Below are positions 10,472-21,138 of a stretch of 64,000 bases of DNA, one piece after another. The notes beneath the pieces were generated by a model. That model searched no databases and had not been told where the DNA came from. It saw only the letters and a program-made list of their open reading frames with translations. Position 1 is the stretch's first letter. Each line of letters starts with the position of its first letter. This DNA is from Platanthera guangdongensis (Eukaryota > Streptophyta > Magnoliopsida > Asparagales > Orchidaceae): the NCBI GenBank assembly GCA_039583875.1, contig CM077155.1:5878043-5942042 (forward strand). Reading direction: 5' to 3'. A program made the translations under genes and the position numbers.

Positions 10472-10782
10472 TCATCCTGCAGTGGATTCCTACCTAGGGT
10501 GGTAGAAGAGTGGATGTACCCAAGTTTAGGCGAACCACTATAGCTCCTTGTGTCACCTGGATTGCTTGTCTTTATCTTTTGTTTCTAGCTGTGATTGTTC
10601 TGTGATTATTTTGTGATTAGTTTAGATCTGTGATTAATTTCTGTTGTAGGTTATTTTGTCATTAGATTTAATAGCTGCTTCCCTGTTCACTCAGATTACA
10701 ACAATTGTTGTAAAAAATTTTCAAGCACCATATACTCTATTCACCCCCCCTCTAGAGTATTTCAGATCTAGCTGTACTTTCA

Positions 10783-12732
10783 CTAGACCTTAGGGAAGGC
10801 CAATGGGTCACCAAGGACCAATTGGAGTTGACCCAAAAGGTCATGTTGACAAAGGTCAACTCTATTCTAGTGTTAGGTCAAATTAGCCCAAATGGGCTAA
10901 CCTAATTATCAGATAAATTAGGAAAATTATGAAATTCTGGATTTAGGCTAAAAGAGTCATGTCAGCCCTCTATTAATTATTATAGGGTTACTGGATGAAT
11001 ATTTTAGGTACCTCTCATTTTACACGCCATATAGCTTGGGTTGGTTTGCATTTAGTAAAACTGCAGAATTTAATTTGGAAAATGAATTTGGGCACATGAG
11101 TTGGGGTTAGATGTTTGCTGTTCGGATAATTAAAAATGAGTTCACCATTGGAAGATAGGATGAGTAGGGTGTTGGTTGACTAGTGTTAGGTGGTGCTCGG
11201 GATCGACGAAAGATTGCCTTTCCCGTGGGGAGGAAGTGTCAAATACTCTAGGGTTAGATCCAGTACAACAAGTAAGGGTTCGGGAAATCTGATAGCAACC
11301 AATAATAGTAAGTGGCTTGCGAAATTTAGCTTTGGGCGTAATCCCATCGTAGTTCCTAGTGCCTTCGAGAGCCCTTCACGGGGAATACCTTGGGCAGTCC
11401 TGGGCAAACCTAAACAGTAAGAATAAAACATTTCAAGAGCAACTAGTATAACTAGGGTTACAAATTCACACACCCCGGTAGCTCGGGAGGTTGATTAGGT
11501 TGTTTTGATTGCCATCCGGACAGTTCGTTCGGAAGGTAGATGCACGGATGATAGTCCGGGGAGCCAGTAGCTCAAAAGGTTTTGGATACAAAATAAGGTG
11601 GTGGGTCTTCGGTATCGGACGGTCATTCATACCGACATCGATAGGTTGACTTGGCAGTGTGGGACACTTAGCCAAAGAAAGTCTGGTGGAGATGGCCAAC
11701 ATTAGTATGCAGATACTCTAGGTTGTGTTCTTCTAGGGGCGTACAGGAGGGCTAGGCCTGGTAGTGTGGATACCTACCTAGGAGTGGGGGGCCCGACCCA
11801 CTGTCTCTGTTTGCCACTACGGAGGTTCCTGGGAGTGAAGCTAGCTGCCCAAATAAGGGGAACTAAAGGCCTGTGCGCATAGAGTCGTGTACGTTGGTTG
11901 CACTTGCATGAATCATGGCATAGCATACTTGCATACAATGGACACCCCAACGTATAAATTGGTATGAGACTTTTTATATGGTGGGAGCCTTGCAAAAGAC
12001 CCCTTAACTTATATGTTTGTATGGGCATTCATATATGTTAAGGTTACTTACTTCTTATCTTGTCTTTCTTACATATGCTGCTTACTCTACTTGCTTACTC
12101 TACTTGCTTACCTTACTACATACTATTTTAGAACTGCTAGACTAGTTCCACAGTCACCTGCCACTTTGTACTCTACACCTTTGTAGCTTCCCTTTCCTCC
12201 TCCCCGCTCGGTGCCTAGGAGTCATGGGGGGAGGGGTAGGAGATGATAGGTCTTAGTCTTTATGACTAATGGTTTTCGAACCAAAACATTATAGGGGCTC
12301 CAGGTGGGAGACAGGGACCAGCAGCATAGGGACCAGCACCAGCAGAGTACGGTGCGCATGGAGGTGGGCCAGTCTACTACCAGAGCAACAGCGACTAGCT
12401 TCGTGAGTGATAGACTTTTTATAGCTTCCACGAGAGATTGTATCGAGGATCTGATGTACCGGACTTAAGCCCGTTTATATTTTTGTTTTGTTACTTTATA
12501 GTACTTTCTCTTTTATATTTATGGACTTGTTGTGATTTCTCTTATTTCTTGTGATGTTTGTAGAACGAATTATAACCCTGGTTATGATTGCTGCTCTCTT
12601 TGTGATGATCGGAGAAGGCCGGCAGAATCAGCGTTTTGTAGTGGCGGTTTTCCCGAGAGTCGGGGCCACCGCAAAATGGCAGTTCTGGGCATAAGACCCC
12701 GGGGTTTCTTTAAAAAAAAGGGGGGTCTTACA
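10783..12732 (+). repeat. E4 5' LTR, 3' portion with internal deletion
   Basis: The start corresponds to about base 520 of the full 4.65-kb LTR; the earlier part is displaced by E3. Around 10,905 it jumps from the GGGCTAACCTA segment to the ATCAGATAAATTAG segment, omitting roughly 3 kb found in the copies at 30,763 and 39,567. The end TCTTACA at 12,732 is followed two bases later by the primer site. Confidence 0.85.
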
Positions 12733-12734
12733 AG

Positions 12735-12746
12735 TGGTATCAGAGC
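12735..12746 (+). other. E4 primer binding site (tRNA-Met)
   Basis: TGGTATCAGAGC is a perfect match to the complement of the initiator tRNA-Met 3' end and lies two bases after the LTR. Confidence 0.93.
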
Positions 12747-12791
12747 AAACCTCATTTGCAGGAGAAGTAGTCCACAAAAACCTTAGGCCAT

Positions 12792-12830
12792 CCCCCCCCC
12801 CCCCCCCGCCCCCCCCCCCCCCCCCCCCCG
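12792..12830 (+). repeat. Poly-C tract in E4 leader
   Basis: Runs of 16 C and 21 C separated by one G, between the primer site and gag. It makes a spurious poly-Pro / poly-Gly reading on both strands. The length is likely unstable in cloning and sequencing. Confidence 0.9.
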
Positions 12831-12954
12831 CGAGCTTAGTTTGCGGAAAAACTATCAGCGGAAGCAGTGGTGGGCCCATAAGGGAAATCATATGTAGAAG
12901 TACAATTTCCTCCTCCTTTTATTCCATTGGCACGCTATCTAACGGTTGGAATTT

Positions 12955-14081
12955 TTCCTTGTAGCCTACGACGAACCCTACTCCCCAGCAGGGGACACCT
13001 CAGGCTCCGAATATAGTCCCACCTCTGCCGGCTCCAGTTCCATTTCAGCAGATAGAGATGGGGCAAACATTGAAGGCCATCCTGGAGGCCTTCAGAGCTC
13101 AGCAGGTCCCGACTCCACAGCCAAATCCCGGGGCCAACTGGATGAGTGATTTCCGGGCACTTTCCCCTCCATCCTACCAGGGGACGGAGTAGGCAGTTCG
13201 TATGGAGGAATGGTTGGATACCATTTATGAGATGCTTGCGGGGATTCGATGCCCCGCTGAGGAGGCAGTTGCTTTGGCAGTCTCCTACTAGGAGTCACAC
13301 GGGAAGAGGTGGTGGAAGTCATAGCTGGACACCACCTTTGAGGATATGGATTGCGCAGATATCACTTGGGGAGAGTTCAGAGCAGCACTTTTGGGACATT
13401 TTGTACCTCAGTCGGCGAGGGACGAGCTGGAGGATAGGTTCCTGCGGTTGAAGCAGGGAAACATGACGGTGTTGGAGTATTACTAGGAGTTTACTCACCT
13501 AGCCCGTTATGCGGGCTCTTACCAGTTGGATGACTCTGGCTATGCCATGAGGTTCTACAAGGGGTTGCACGATGACATGAGACAGGACTTCCTCTTTGTC
13601 TCCGAGGGAAGCTTGGCCAGGATTCTGGAGATGGCTTAGAAAAGGGAGGCAGATCAGCTTACTGTCAAGAGCCGGAAGAGGCCGGCTGACGATGCAGTGA
13701 TTGGAGGACGTAGAGACCGTCCTCGAGGACAGGTCATCGGGGAAAGAAGGAACAGGGATCAACCCCGTCAGGAGATTGGACCGGAGCGGAGGAATCAGTG
13801 GGTTTTGCCCCCCTAGCCATTACAGATACTAGAGATACCGAGGATAGCAGAGCAGGCATCGGTGTGCTTCTATTATAATCAGCCGGGTCATTTCAAGATA
13901 AATTGTCCCAAGAGGCGAGCGCCCCCACCAACACTTCAGGGTGACCCACCTCCTCGGTAGTTTGGGGGCCGAGGGCACGACCGAGGACATGGATATCAGG
14001 GCAGGGGCCATAGGCCAGAGAGGGAGTAGATGTACGCACTAGATCTGGCTCAACCCCGGAACCCGGAGCAGGTTATAGCAG
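12955..14081 (+). pseudogene. gag: E4 gag (decayed)
   Basis: A gypsy gag can be followed in pieces. A Pro/Gln-rich leader (about 12,965-13,135) is followed by the capsid-like segment around 13,190-13,640 (MEEWLDTIYEML, then WGEFRAALLGHFVP and DELEDRFLRLKQG). A basic linker follows, then a zinc knuckle at about 13,860-13,905 reading CFYYNQPGHFKINC, where the second Cys of the CX2C pair has become Tyr. At least six in-frame TAG codons interrupt it at places where Gln (CAG) is expected. Not functional. Confidence 0.8.
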
Positions 14082-14204
14082 GTATGCCAGTATATTCAAT
14101 TTCTTTCTTTCATAAGAACTAGTTCTCATAGACACAAACTAGTTAGAAATTAAGAAAAGAAAGAAAAACTACAACTCGAACACTAAGACACTTAATTACC
14201 TCAG
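14082..14204 (+). other. Candidate 123-bp intron between E4 gag and protease
   Basis: The gag end (…EQVIAG) and protease start (VVFISGKPAHTLF) are separated by 123 AT-rich bp with donor AG|GTATGCC and acceptor TTACCTCAG|GCG. Removing it joins the two coding parts in the same frame. Left in place it gives three TAA stops. A CTTAAT branch-like motif lies near the acceptor. The alternative is a small chance insertion with intron-like ends. Confidence 0.55.
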
Positions 14205-14491
14205 GCGTAGTTTTCATCAGTGGCAAGCCCGCTCACACACTCTTCGAAACCGGGGCTTCACACTCGTTTGTGTCAGAGGATTTCGTGAAAGGGCTGGCAG
14301 GCGTGGAGCAATTCAAAGGAAGGATGATCATGGTGCGTCTACCCGATGGATCAGAGCTCATGACCTCTTCTCATTGCAAAATGGAGGCGGAGATCGGCGG
14401 GAAGGCGTTTGATGCACAAGCGACAATCCTGAGGACGCCGGACTATGATCTCATACTGGGCATGACGTGGTTACACTGGAACCGTGCCTAG
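14205..14491 (+). pseudogene. E4 aspartic protease
   Basis: Retropepsin-like domain: the active-site motif reads LFETGASHSF (about 14,244-14,273) where the family has DTGAS or DSGAS, so the catalytic Asp is replaced by Glu. The C-terminal DLILGMTWL motif is present (about 14,448-14,478). TAG at 14,489-14,491, at a Gln position, closes the frame before the RT linker. Confidence 0.82.
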
Positions 14492-15348
14492 ATCGACTGC
14501 TTGGCGAAGAGGATCACCATGAGGCACGGGGATTCCTTTATAGTTATCGAAAGTATTGCACCAGCCCCCCACATATTAGTATCATCTGTGCAGGCCGTAA
14601 AGTCCTACGTACAGGGAGACGAAGTTTATCAGGTTCTCTTCGAGATGGTCATGGCCAAGGAGTCTATGTTAGATATTCCAGTGGTTCGGGACTTTGCTGA
14701 TGTATTCCGGAGAAGCTGTCAGGGCTACCACCACACTGGGAGAAAGAATTTCAGATTCAGCTCGTGCTGGGGCCTAGCCCGGTATCCAGGGCTCCCTACG
14801 AAATGGCCCCAAAAGAGCTGCTGGAATTTCGAAGCCAGCTTCAAGAGTTAGTGGAAGTCGGGTTCGTCCAGCCTAGCTCTTCTCCGTGGGTAGCTTCGGT
14901 GCTCTTCGTCAAAAAGAAGGACGGGATGCTTTGGCAGTGTATCTATTACCGGGCCCTGAACAGGCTGATAGTCCAGAATACGTATCCATTTCTAAGGATA
15001 GACGAGCTATTTTATCAGCTGGAGGGAGCTCATTGGTTCTCAAAGCTGGACCTGAGATTGGGGTACTATCAGTTACACATTCAGGAGGAAGACATCACGA
15101 AGATGGCCTTCAACAACAGATATGGATTGTACGAGTTTACCGTGATGCCCTTCGGGCTCATGAATGCACCCTCCACGTTCATCGCCTTGATGAACCGGGT
15201 GTTCGAAGAGTACATGGATGTCTTCGTCATTGTATTCATTGACGACATCCTTATTTATTCAAAGACCGAGGAGGAGCACTCGAGGCATCTATCCTTGACG
15301 TTAGAGAAGCTCCGAGAGCATAAGATGTACGCTAAGTTCAGCAAGTGA
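14492..15348 (+). pseudogene. pol: E4 reverse transcriptase
   Basis: A linker (14,492-14,690) precedes RT, which is open at 14,764-15,348. Recognisable blocks: [20 protein letters not shown], the [15 protein letters not shown] block, YRALN (the family CIDYR has become CIYYR), LDLRLGYYQ, the [12 protein letters not shown] block, and the catalytic FIDDILIYS at about 15,235-15,262. The palm motif is intact, but there is a frame change near 14,700 and another near 15,345. It copies element RNA into DNA in active relatives. Confidence 0.88.
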
Positions 15349-15893
15349 CAGTTCTGGCTAAAGAAGGTGGCCTTTTGGGTCATGTTATTAGTGGAGCGGG
15401 TTTGACAGTAGATCCGCCGAAGGTCCAGACTGTGCGAGATTGTCCACCGCTGAAAACAGCCACGGATGTTCGGAGTTTCTTAGGACTTGCCGGTTATTAC
15501 CGGAATTTCGTAGAGGGGTTCTCTCAGATTGCCCTCCCTCTTACGTCTCTGACGAAGAAGGAGTCTCCTTTCATTTGGACGCCACAGTGCGAATCTGCCT
15601 TTCTGGAGCTGAAGGATCGGCTTACCTCGGCCCCTATCCTTGATCTTCTGTCAGGGAAGGAAGGATTCCAGGTGTACATGGATGCTTCTTATCAGGGAAT
15701 GGGTGTCGTTCTGATGCAGAACGGGCATGTGATAGCCTACGCCTCCCGTCAGCTGAAGAAACATGAGCAGAACTACCCGGTGCATTATTTGGAGATGAGG
15801 GCAGTTATATTTGCTCTAAAGATCTGGCGACACTACCTCTATGGGGTCCACTGCGACATTTTCTCGGAACACAAGAATTTGAAGTATGTAGGC
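15345..15893 (+). pseudogene. pol: E4 RNase H, 5' part, cut by E2
   Basis: Open in one frame from 15,345: RT thumb/connection, then RNase H with Asp in VYMDAS (about 15,674-15,691), Glu in YLEMRAV (about 15,787-15,807) and SEHKNLKYV at the end, where the usual DHK Asp is Glu. The coding sense stops at the E2 insertion and resumes at 28,964 with QKE and HYHPEKGNVVANALSRRA, the expected continuation. Confidence 0.88.
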
Positions 15894-16733
15894 CGAAAGG
15901 AATTGTACCTAATCACCTAGAGGGGGGGTGAATAGGTGACTTAATCTTTTTAAACTTTTATGCAGATTATATCACAGAGTTGTAACTACTTTTTCACTGC
16001 AATCAATCAGCAATCACAGAATAAAGCATGCACACAGTGAACACACAGATTTATAGTGGTTCCCCAAGGTTTGGGTACATCCACTTTCCCCCTTCGCCTA
16101 TCTAGTAGTGTACTAGATTCGGCCAAACTCCTCCACTAGTCCTCAGATCCTTAGATCTTACACTCAGAACCCCAACCAGGTTCCAACAGCTCAGGCCCAA
16201 GACCCTACAACTCAGTCTTCACAAAGACCTACACTCAGCCTTCAACAAGGCCTACACTCAGCCACAAGGCCTACACTCAGCCACAACAGGCCTACACTCA
16301 GAGAAATAGATCTCCTACACTCAGGCACACAGGCCCTACCACTCAGCCTTTATAATTACAGGCTTACAACTCAGATACCTAAGGATCCTACAAGAAATTT
16401 AGAATACAAAGTATATACCTACAACTCTGAATAAGAGAGAAGAGTTGATAGGTTCTTGATGAGTTCTTGAAAGAACTCTGCTGAGATCAACCTCACTTGG
16501 CTTTCTTCAAAGCTTCTTGAATGTAGAACACAATAGGATTGATTCTCTGCAGCTGATCTTCAATCACTGCAACTTAAGATTCAGAACTAGGTCTGAACCC
16601 TTCTTCACAGCCTGGTTCCAACGGCTGTCTTCTTGGAAGGAGCTCTCTCTCTCCAACTACTTAGATCTTCTGATCACTACAACTGATTTGTTTTAATCTG
16701 CGTGGAATCATCTTCTTCTGTTGACAGAATAAG

Positions 16734-16745
16734 CCTATATATAGG
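16734..16745 (-). promoter_or_regulatory. E2 LTR TATA box (left copy)
   Basis: CCTATATATAGG, a symmetric TATA element, about 155 bp downstream in element sense of the palindrome array. The equivalent in the right LTR is at 27,715-27,726. Confidence 0.75.
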
Positions 16746-16900
16746 CCTTCTTCATGGTGACCGGCTGATCCGGTTCCTAACAGCTTTCTGACAACTCTGA
16801 CAGTTGCAGTAGACCGGCTGGAATGGCAGCTGTCAAGTCATCCAGTCACTTCTTGAAATATCTATAACTGTCTGAAAGTGTCGAGACATTCTGTCTTCAA

Positions 16901-17836
16901 GTGTCGACACTTATAGACTAAGTGTCGACACAAGTAGACTAAGTGTCGACACTAGCCTTAAAGGTGTCGACACAACTCCTTGTGTTGTAGATTTTACTTC
17001 TCGACACTGCTTCTTCATCATGTGTCGACACTGATATTGTGTGTCGACACAACTCCTTATTCTTCAGTACTTAGTTGAATTCTTGTAAGTGTCGACACAA
17101 CTCCTTTGTGTCGACACATCTTCTTGTGTTGAACTTGTTTAGTGTCGACACATCTTCTTGGTGTCGACACATGCCTTCTGTGTTGATACTTGCTGGGTGT
17201 CGACACTTCTCCTTGTGTCGACACATTCTTCTTATGTTGAGACTTTGGCTGAGTGTCGACACATCTTCTTTGTGTCGACACTTGTACTTAGAATTTGTTG
17301 AACTTTGCTGAGTGTCGACACAGCCTCCTAGTGTCGACACTTTCTTCATGTACTGAGTCTTCTGCTGTGTGTCGACACATTCTTTATTATGTCGACACTT
17401 ACTTCATGTGTTGAGTCTTCTGCTGTGTGTCGATACATTCTTCATTATATCGACACTTATACTTAGACTCTGCTGAAATTTGCTGAGTGTCGACACAGCC
17501 TCCAAGTGTCGACACTTTCTGATGTAGACAAAGTTCCTCTAGGTGTCGACACTGCTGCTAAGTGTCGACACAACTTCACTGGACTTTTCTTCATTGAGTG
17601 TTGACACAAACTGTATGTGTCGACACTTTCTGTCTGGTGTCGACTCTGCATCCCTAGTGTCTACACAACTTCTCCAAGTGTCGACACTGCTAGTCTGGGT
17701 GTCGACACAAGTACTCCAAGTGTCGACACTGCTTGTCTGGGTGTCGACACAAGTCTTCTTAAGTGTCGACACTTTCCTTCTAGGTGTCGACACAAGTCTT
17801 CTTAAGTGTCGACACTTTCCTTCTGGGTGTCGACTC
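16901..17836. repeat. E2 left-LTR palindrome array GTGTCGACAC
   Basis: Dozens of GTGTCGACAC copies and one-base variants over about 935 bp, in the same layout as E1. Adjacent copies are often about 20 bp apart. Runs of local duplication are visible, such as two AAGTCTTCTTAAGTGTCG units near 17,750-17,820. Confidence 0.93.
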
Positions 17837-17982
17837 ATGGACTTAGAAACTTTTCAGCTTTCCTTGCAAATACTTAATCTGCACAAGGCAACTCAAAAAT
17901 ACATCAAATACATTTTGATGTATATCATTGAGTAGGGTGAGGCTTCTTCAAATCAGGTACATTTATTCCAATGTACCCAACA

Positions 17983-17996
17983 ATCTCCCCCTATTT
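17983..17996 (-). other. E2 polypurine tract
   Basis: AAATAGGGGGAGAT on the minus strand abuts the LTR start TGTTGGG. Confidence 0.88.
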
Positions 17997-18603
17997 GGAT
18001 AAGTCATAACCCTTAGTCCATGATATACACCATACATAACAAAATTACATTATGATGTAAAACAGGATTATATAATCAGGGAAAGTACATAAACATGTAT
18101 TAAACAAAACATGTACACACATATATCTCAGAACAAAAATGTAATAGAATTAACACACATCACATAGTTCTAAGAACTTCATCATTTTCATTATTCACAA
18201 GTTTACAGAAGTTTTAATACAAGTGATTACAACTGTAAACTAAAGAAAATTCTATTCTATTTCTGCTCAGCCTCCTTGATAACTATGCACTTCCCAGACT
18301 GTATCTATGCTTGCACAGGGGCTTCAGCATCTTCAGCAGCAGCAAGCTTCTTGCCTTTAATTCTTCAGCCTTGATCTTTTGTCTCTCAAAATAATGATAA
18401 GGCTTGGGAAAGTACTTGCTAGGCTCTTGTGCAGTAGGAGGTAGCTTTCCCATCTTAGCCTTTCATCTGTATTGCACAATGGCTTCTTGCCTGGACTCAT
18501 GCTTTCTCCACTCCGGTTCAGAATACCACTTGTTTCTATCTTGAATATTATCCTTGGCAGCCTTCCATGCAGTTAAGATAATATTCCTTGAAGTGGGGCT
18601 CCA
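17997..18603 (-). other. E2 region between ORF3 and 3' LTR
   Basis: The first part in element sense (18,603-18,240) still reads like the continuation of ORF3 (Trp/Lys/Glu-rich, KPYHYFERQK) but with stops and frame changes. From about 18,240 to the polypurine tract I see only AT-rich non-coding sequence. Confidence 0.55.
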
Positions 18604-21105
18604 CTATTCAAAATCAAGCCTTTGTTCAGCTTGCTCTCTGAACCTCTTCTTAGACAACTGAGTCTCTTGTTCTTTGAGCAGCAAAGCTTCTTGTTCTTTT
18701 AGTATAGCCTCTGGCACTGGCTGAACCACTTTCTCTATGATAACATTCTCAATTCCCTCAAGAGGGCTATACATTGATTGTATATCTGCATGTATCATAT
18801 CAAAGTCTGGTGGAGGGTAAATTACTTGAGCCACTTCAGCTTTCTCCCCTTCAAGATATGTAGGATTAATCCCAGACTCTGCTACATTATCATCATCACA
18901 CAATGGAGGATATCCAAGGGTGGCTCTGATGGAATTGGAAATCCATTTTGTATGATCAGAGCTGGCTTTGACTAACACCCTCTCCCCCTTTATGACTTCT
19001 CTTTCAATATGATCTCTTAGATCATCCTTCTGAAATCTGATTTGTGCATTTAGGTAATTAACTCCATCCCTGTAGAAAGGTTTCAACCTTTGGAGTTTTT
19101 CAGTGATCAGCTTCTGAGAATCTTGAATTGCAGAAGTAACAGCAGTTAGGCTCTCTTGCAATGCTTTGTCAAATTCCTCTTTAGCAGTGGTCAGGGCTGC
19201 ATTCTGGGCAGTTGCTATATTTTTTAATTCAGTTACAATAGCATTGTGGGAAGCTGTCAAATTATCATTCATTCTTATTTGATTCTCCAGAACATATCCT
19301 TGCTTCAGTGCAATATCATCCACTTGAGCTTTTATCTTCTCCTGATGAGTAGCTAGATAAACTACTGCATTCCCTCCCTTGTGGAAGCAGTCAGTCATTT
19401 CTTTCTTATTCAGATTCATTTCAAATCTGATGGACTTAATATCTTGGGCCAGATCAAACTGTAGAGATTTTTGCCCTTCATCCACATATTTTTCCAGAGC
19501 TTTCCTTTGCTCATCAAGCTTTATCTGCATTGCAACCATCAGAGAACTGTAATCTACAGATGGTGCTGGCTGTGTTGTAGGCTGTGGTGCAATGGTTTGC
19601 AGAGCTTTCTTATAATTTTGGCTCCTCCTTTTGAAGACTTGAAACTTTCTCTTTTTAGCTCTGGCAGCCTCCTCATCTTCAGAAGCAGATGTGCTTGCAA
19701 TATCAACCCTGTTCTTAGGGCTTGGAGGTAACTCCTTCTCATTCCTTTGGTTCCCTTCAACATCTTGTGGCACCTCAGTCTCCTGCCTTGCAGTTTCCTT
19801 TACACTTCCCACTTGCTCCCCCTCAACATGGGACTTCTCCCCCTCAACAACAGCTACTTCTGTCTCAAGATCTGTTTGGTCAAGATTAAGGAAGAGATCT
19901 TCCATTGTAAATTCCTGTGGAGGATGGGCTGGAGAAAGTCTTGCCTCATCAACAAATTGATCAGATACTACTTGAGCTGCAATAGATGAGTCCTCCATGA
20001 CAATATCTGGGGGTTGACTATGAATCTGAGTTTGTTAAATAACATTATTTAATGAATCAGACAAAACATTATCCTCTATAGGGAAAGCTAAGTTATTAAT
20101 TTCAGTGAGTACCTCTAGTATTGTGTGGGTAGCTTGTTCACTTTCTAGAGGAGTTAGTTCATCAACCAGTAGAGGCTCCCCCTGGATGGAATCCTGGTGT
20201 ATTGGGATAGCTTGAGGTAGCTCCCCCTGCCTGTCTGCAGCTTCTTGTCTATCTGGAGACTTTCCAGCAGTTCCAATTTCTTGTTCATCATCTAGTGTAA
20301 ACACAACTTGCTCTTCAGAGCTACTAGAGGAATCTTGAGCCACATGGGCTGTCTTCTTCTTCTTCTTTAGTGGGGTTTCCTTCTCAGGAGTTGGCATTTC
20401 CTTAGTCAAGACCCTATCCCATCTAGAGAAGATTCTCATGTCCATTCTTCTCATGTGGTTGATTTTAGATCCAACTGCTTGACTCATCACCTCTGGTATA
20501 CTACCAGCTAGGTATAGACTAAGAATCCTACCCAAATTGGGTTTCTTCAGGCTCTCCTTAATCTTCTCAAACACTACTGCAGACCAATCAGTATTTAGCT
20601 GGAAGATTAACCTTGTCATTAGATTAAACATATAAGCTTAAATCCTGTCATGTCCTCCAGATTTGCACAGGATAACTTTTCCAACTATTTCAGACAAGAA
20701 TTTTCCTTGGCTGTTCATTCCCTTTCTATTGAATATTGATCCAATTTTCATCTTGGAATCCAGTCCACACCATGTTAGTGCTTCTCTAGTCTTAGAAGCA
20801 GAAACTTCATCTTCTTCCTTAGTTCTTGGTAGGTTTAGTACCTTTCTCAAACTCTTAGATGAGATCTTCACCTTTGCCCCATGAACCCTAGACTTTATCT
20901 TTAGTCCTGATTCATCTAGGGATGCTCCATTCAGAAATTCCCGAACTTCTTTCTTTCATATCTTGGTCGGCTCTGAAACAAGAAAATCTAACCCTGAGTT
21001 TGCAACTAGGGTTACCACATCCTTGATCTCTGGTTCTGCGTCATCAAACGCATGCCGCACCAGTTCATATCCTTCATTCACGTTCTCTTCGAGCTTGGGC
21101 GCCAT
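18604..21105 (-). pseudogene. E2 ORF3 (env-like position), three in-frame stops
   Basis: Starts at ATG 21,105 (MAPKLEENVNEGYEL) and stays in a single frame to 18,604, about 830 codons. Stops lie at 20,956-20,958 (TGA), 20,638-20,640 and 20,035-20,037. The N-terminal third contains the domain shared with E3 ORF3 (VGKV, GRILSLYLAG, FSRWDRV). Then come a Lys-rich and acidic Ser-rich linker and a long coiled-coil-like region (about 19,550-19,050) rich in Gln, Lys, Glu and Ala. There is no visible signal peptide or membrane segment, so a structural or nucleic-acid-associated protein is as likely as an envelope. The start is preferred because a TATA box lies about 100 bp upstream. Confidence 0.75.
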
Positions 21106-21138
21106 TAGGGTTTGAAGAATTTGAATTGAGATAAGAGA

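Larger units (their letters stand above)
6234..10782 (+). mobile_element. E3: SIRE-type copia element, 3' portion (ORF3 and 3' LTR)
   Basis: Plus-strand sequence that starts abruptly at the E1 boundary inside ORF3 and ends with a 3' LTR. Gag and pol are not in the window and should lie left of E1. It ends at TTTCA (10,782), after which the gypsy LTR resumes; the next five bases CTAGA are the expected target duplication, since an uninterrupted gypsy LTR reads CTTCCTAGACC (38,454). Its LTR family recurs in opposite orientation at 63,702. Confidence 0.87.
9234..10782 (+). repeat. E3 3' LTR (about 1,549 bp)
   Basis: The right end is exact (…TACTTTCA, followed by gypsy LTR). The left end is inferred from the polypurine tract (TGAAGACC). 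Features in order: a dyad array (9,401-9,687); candidate TATA-like motifs at 9,634 (TATAAG) or 9,926 (AATAAAAG), neither as clear as in the other LTRs; a 63-bp tandem duplication; hairpin B (10,509-10,539); and hairpin A (10,732-10,760). Only one LTR of E3 is present, so the left boundary is less sure. Confidence 0.8.
15894..17982 (-). repeat. E2 3' LTR (2,089 bp)
   Basis: Left-hand copy on the plus strand, ending …ACCCAACA (17,982). Contains hairpin A (15,913-15,939), hairpin B (16,055-16,085), CTACACTCAGCC minisatellite (about 16,195-16,360), TATA box (16,734-16,745) and palindrome array (16,901-17,836). It differs from the right copy by scattered substitutions and a few small indels. Confidence 0.95.

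Noticed and set aside
12628..12964. Poly-Gly and poly-Pro proteins
   Set aside because: Translation of the poly-C tract in the gypsy leader.
16901..17836. CRISPR-like array (short palindromic repeats with about 10-bp spacers)
   Set aside because: The repeats are only 10 bp, spacers are similar to each other and shorter than CRISPR spacers, the locus is inside a plant LTR and no Cas gene is present.
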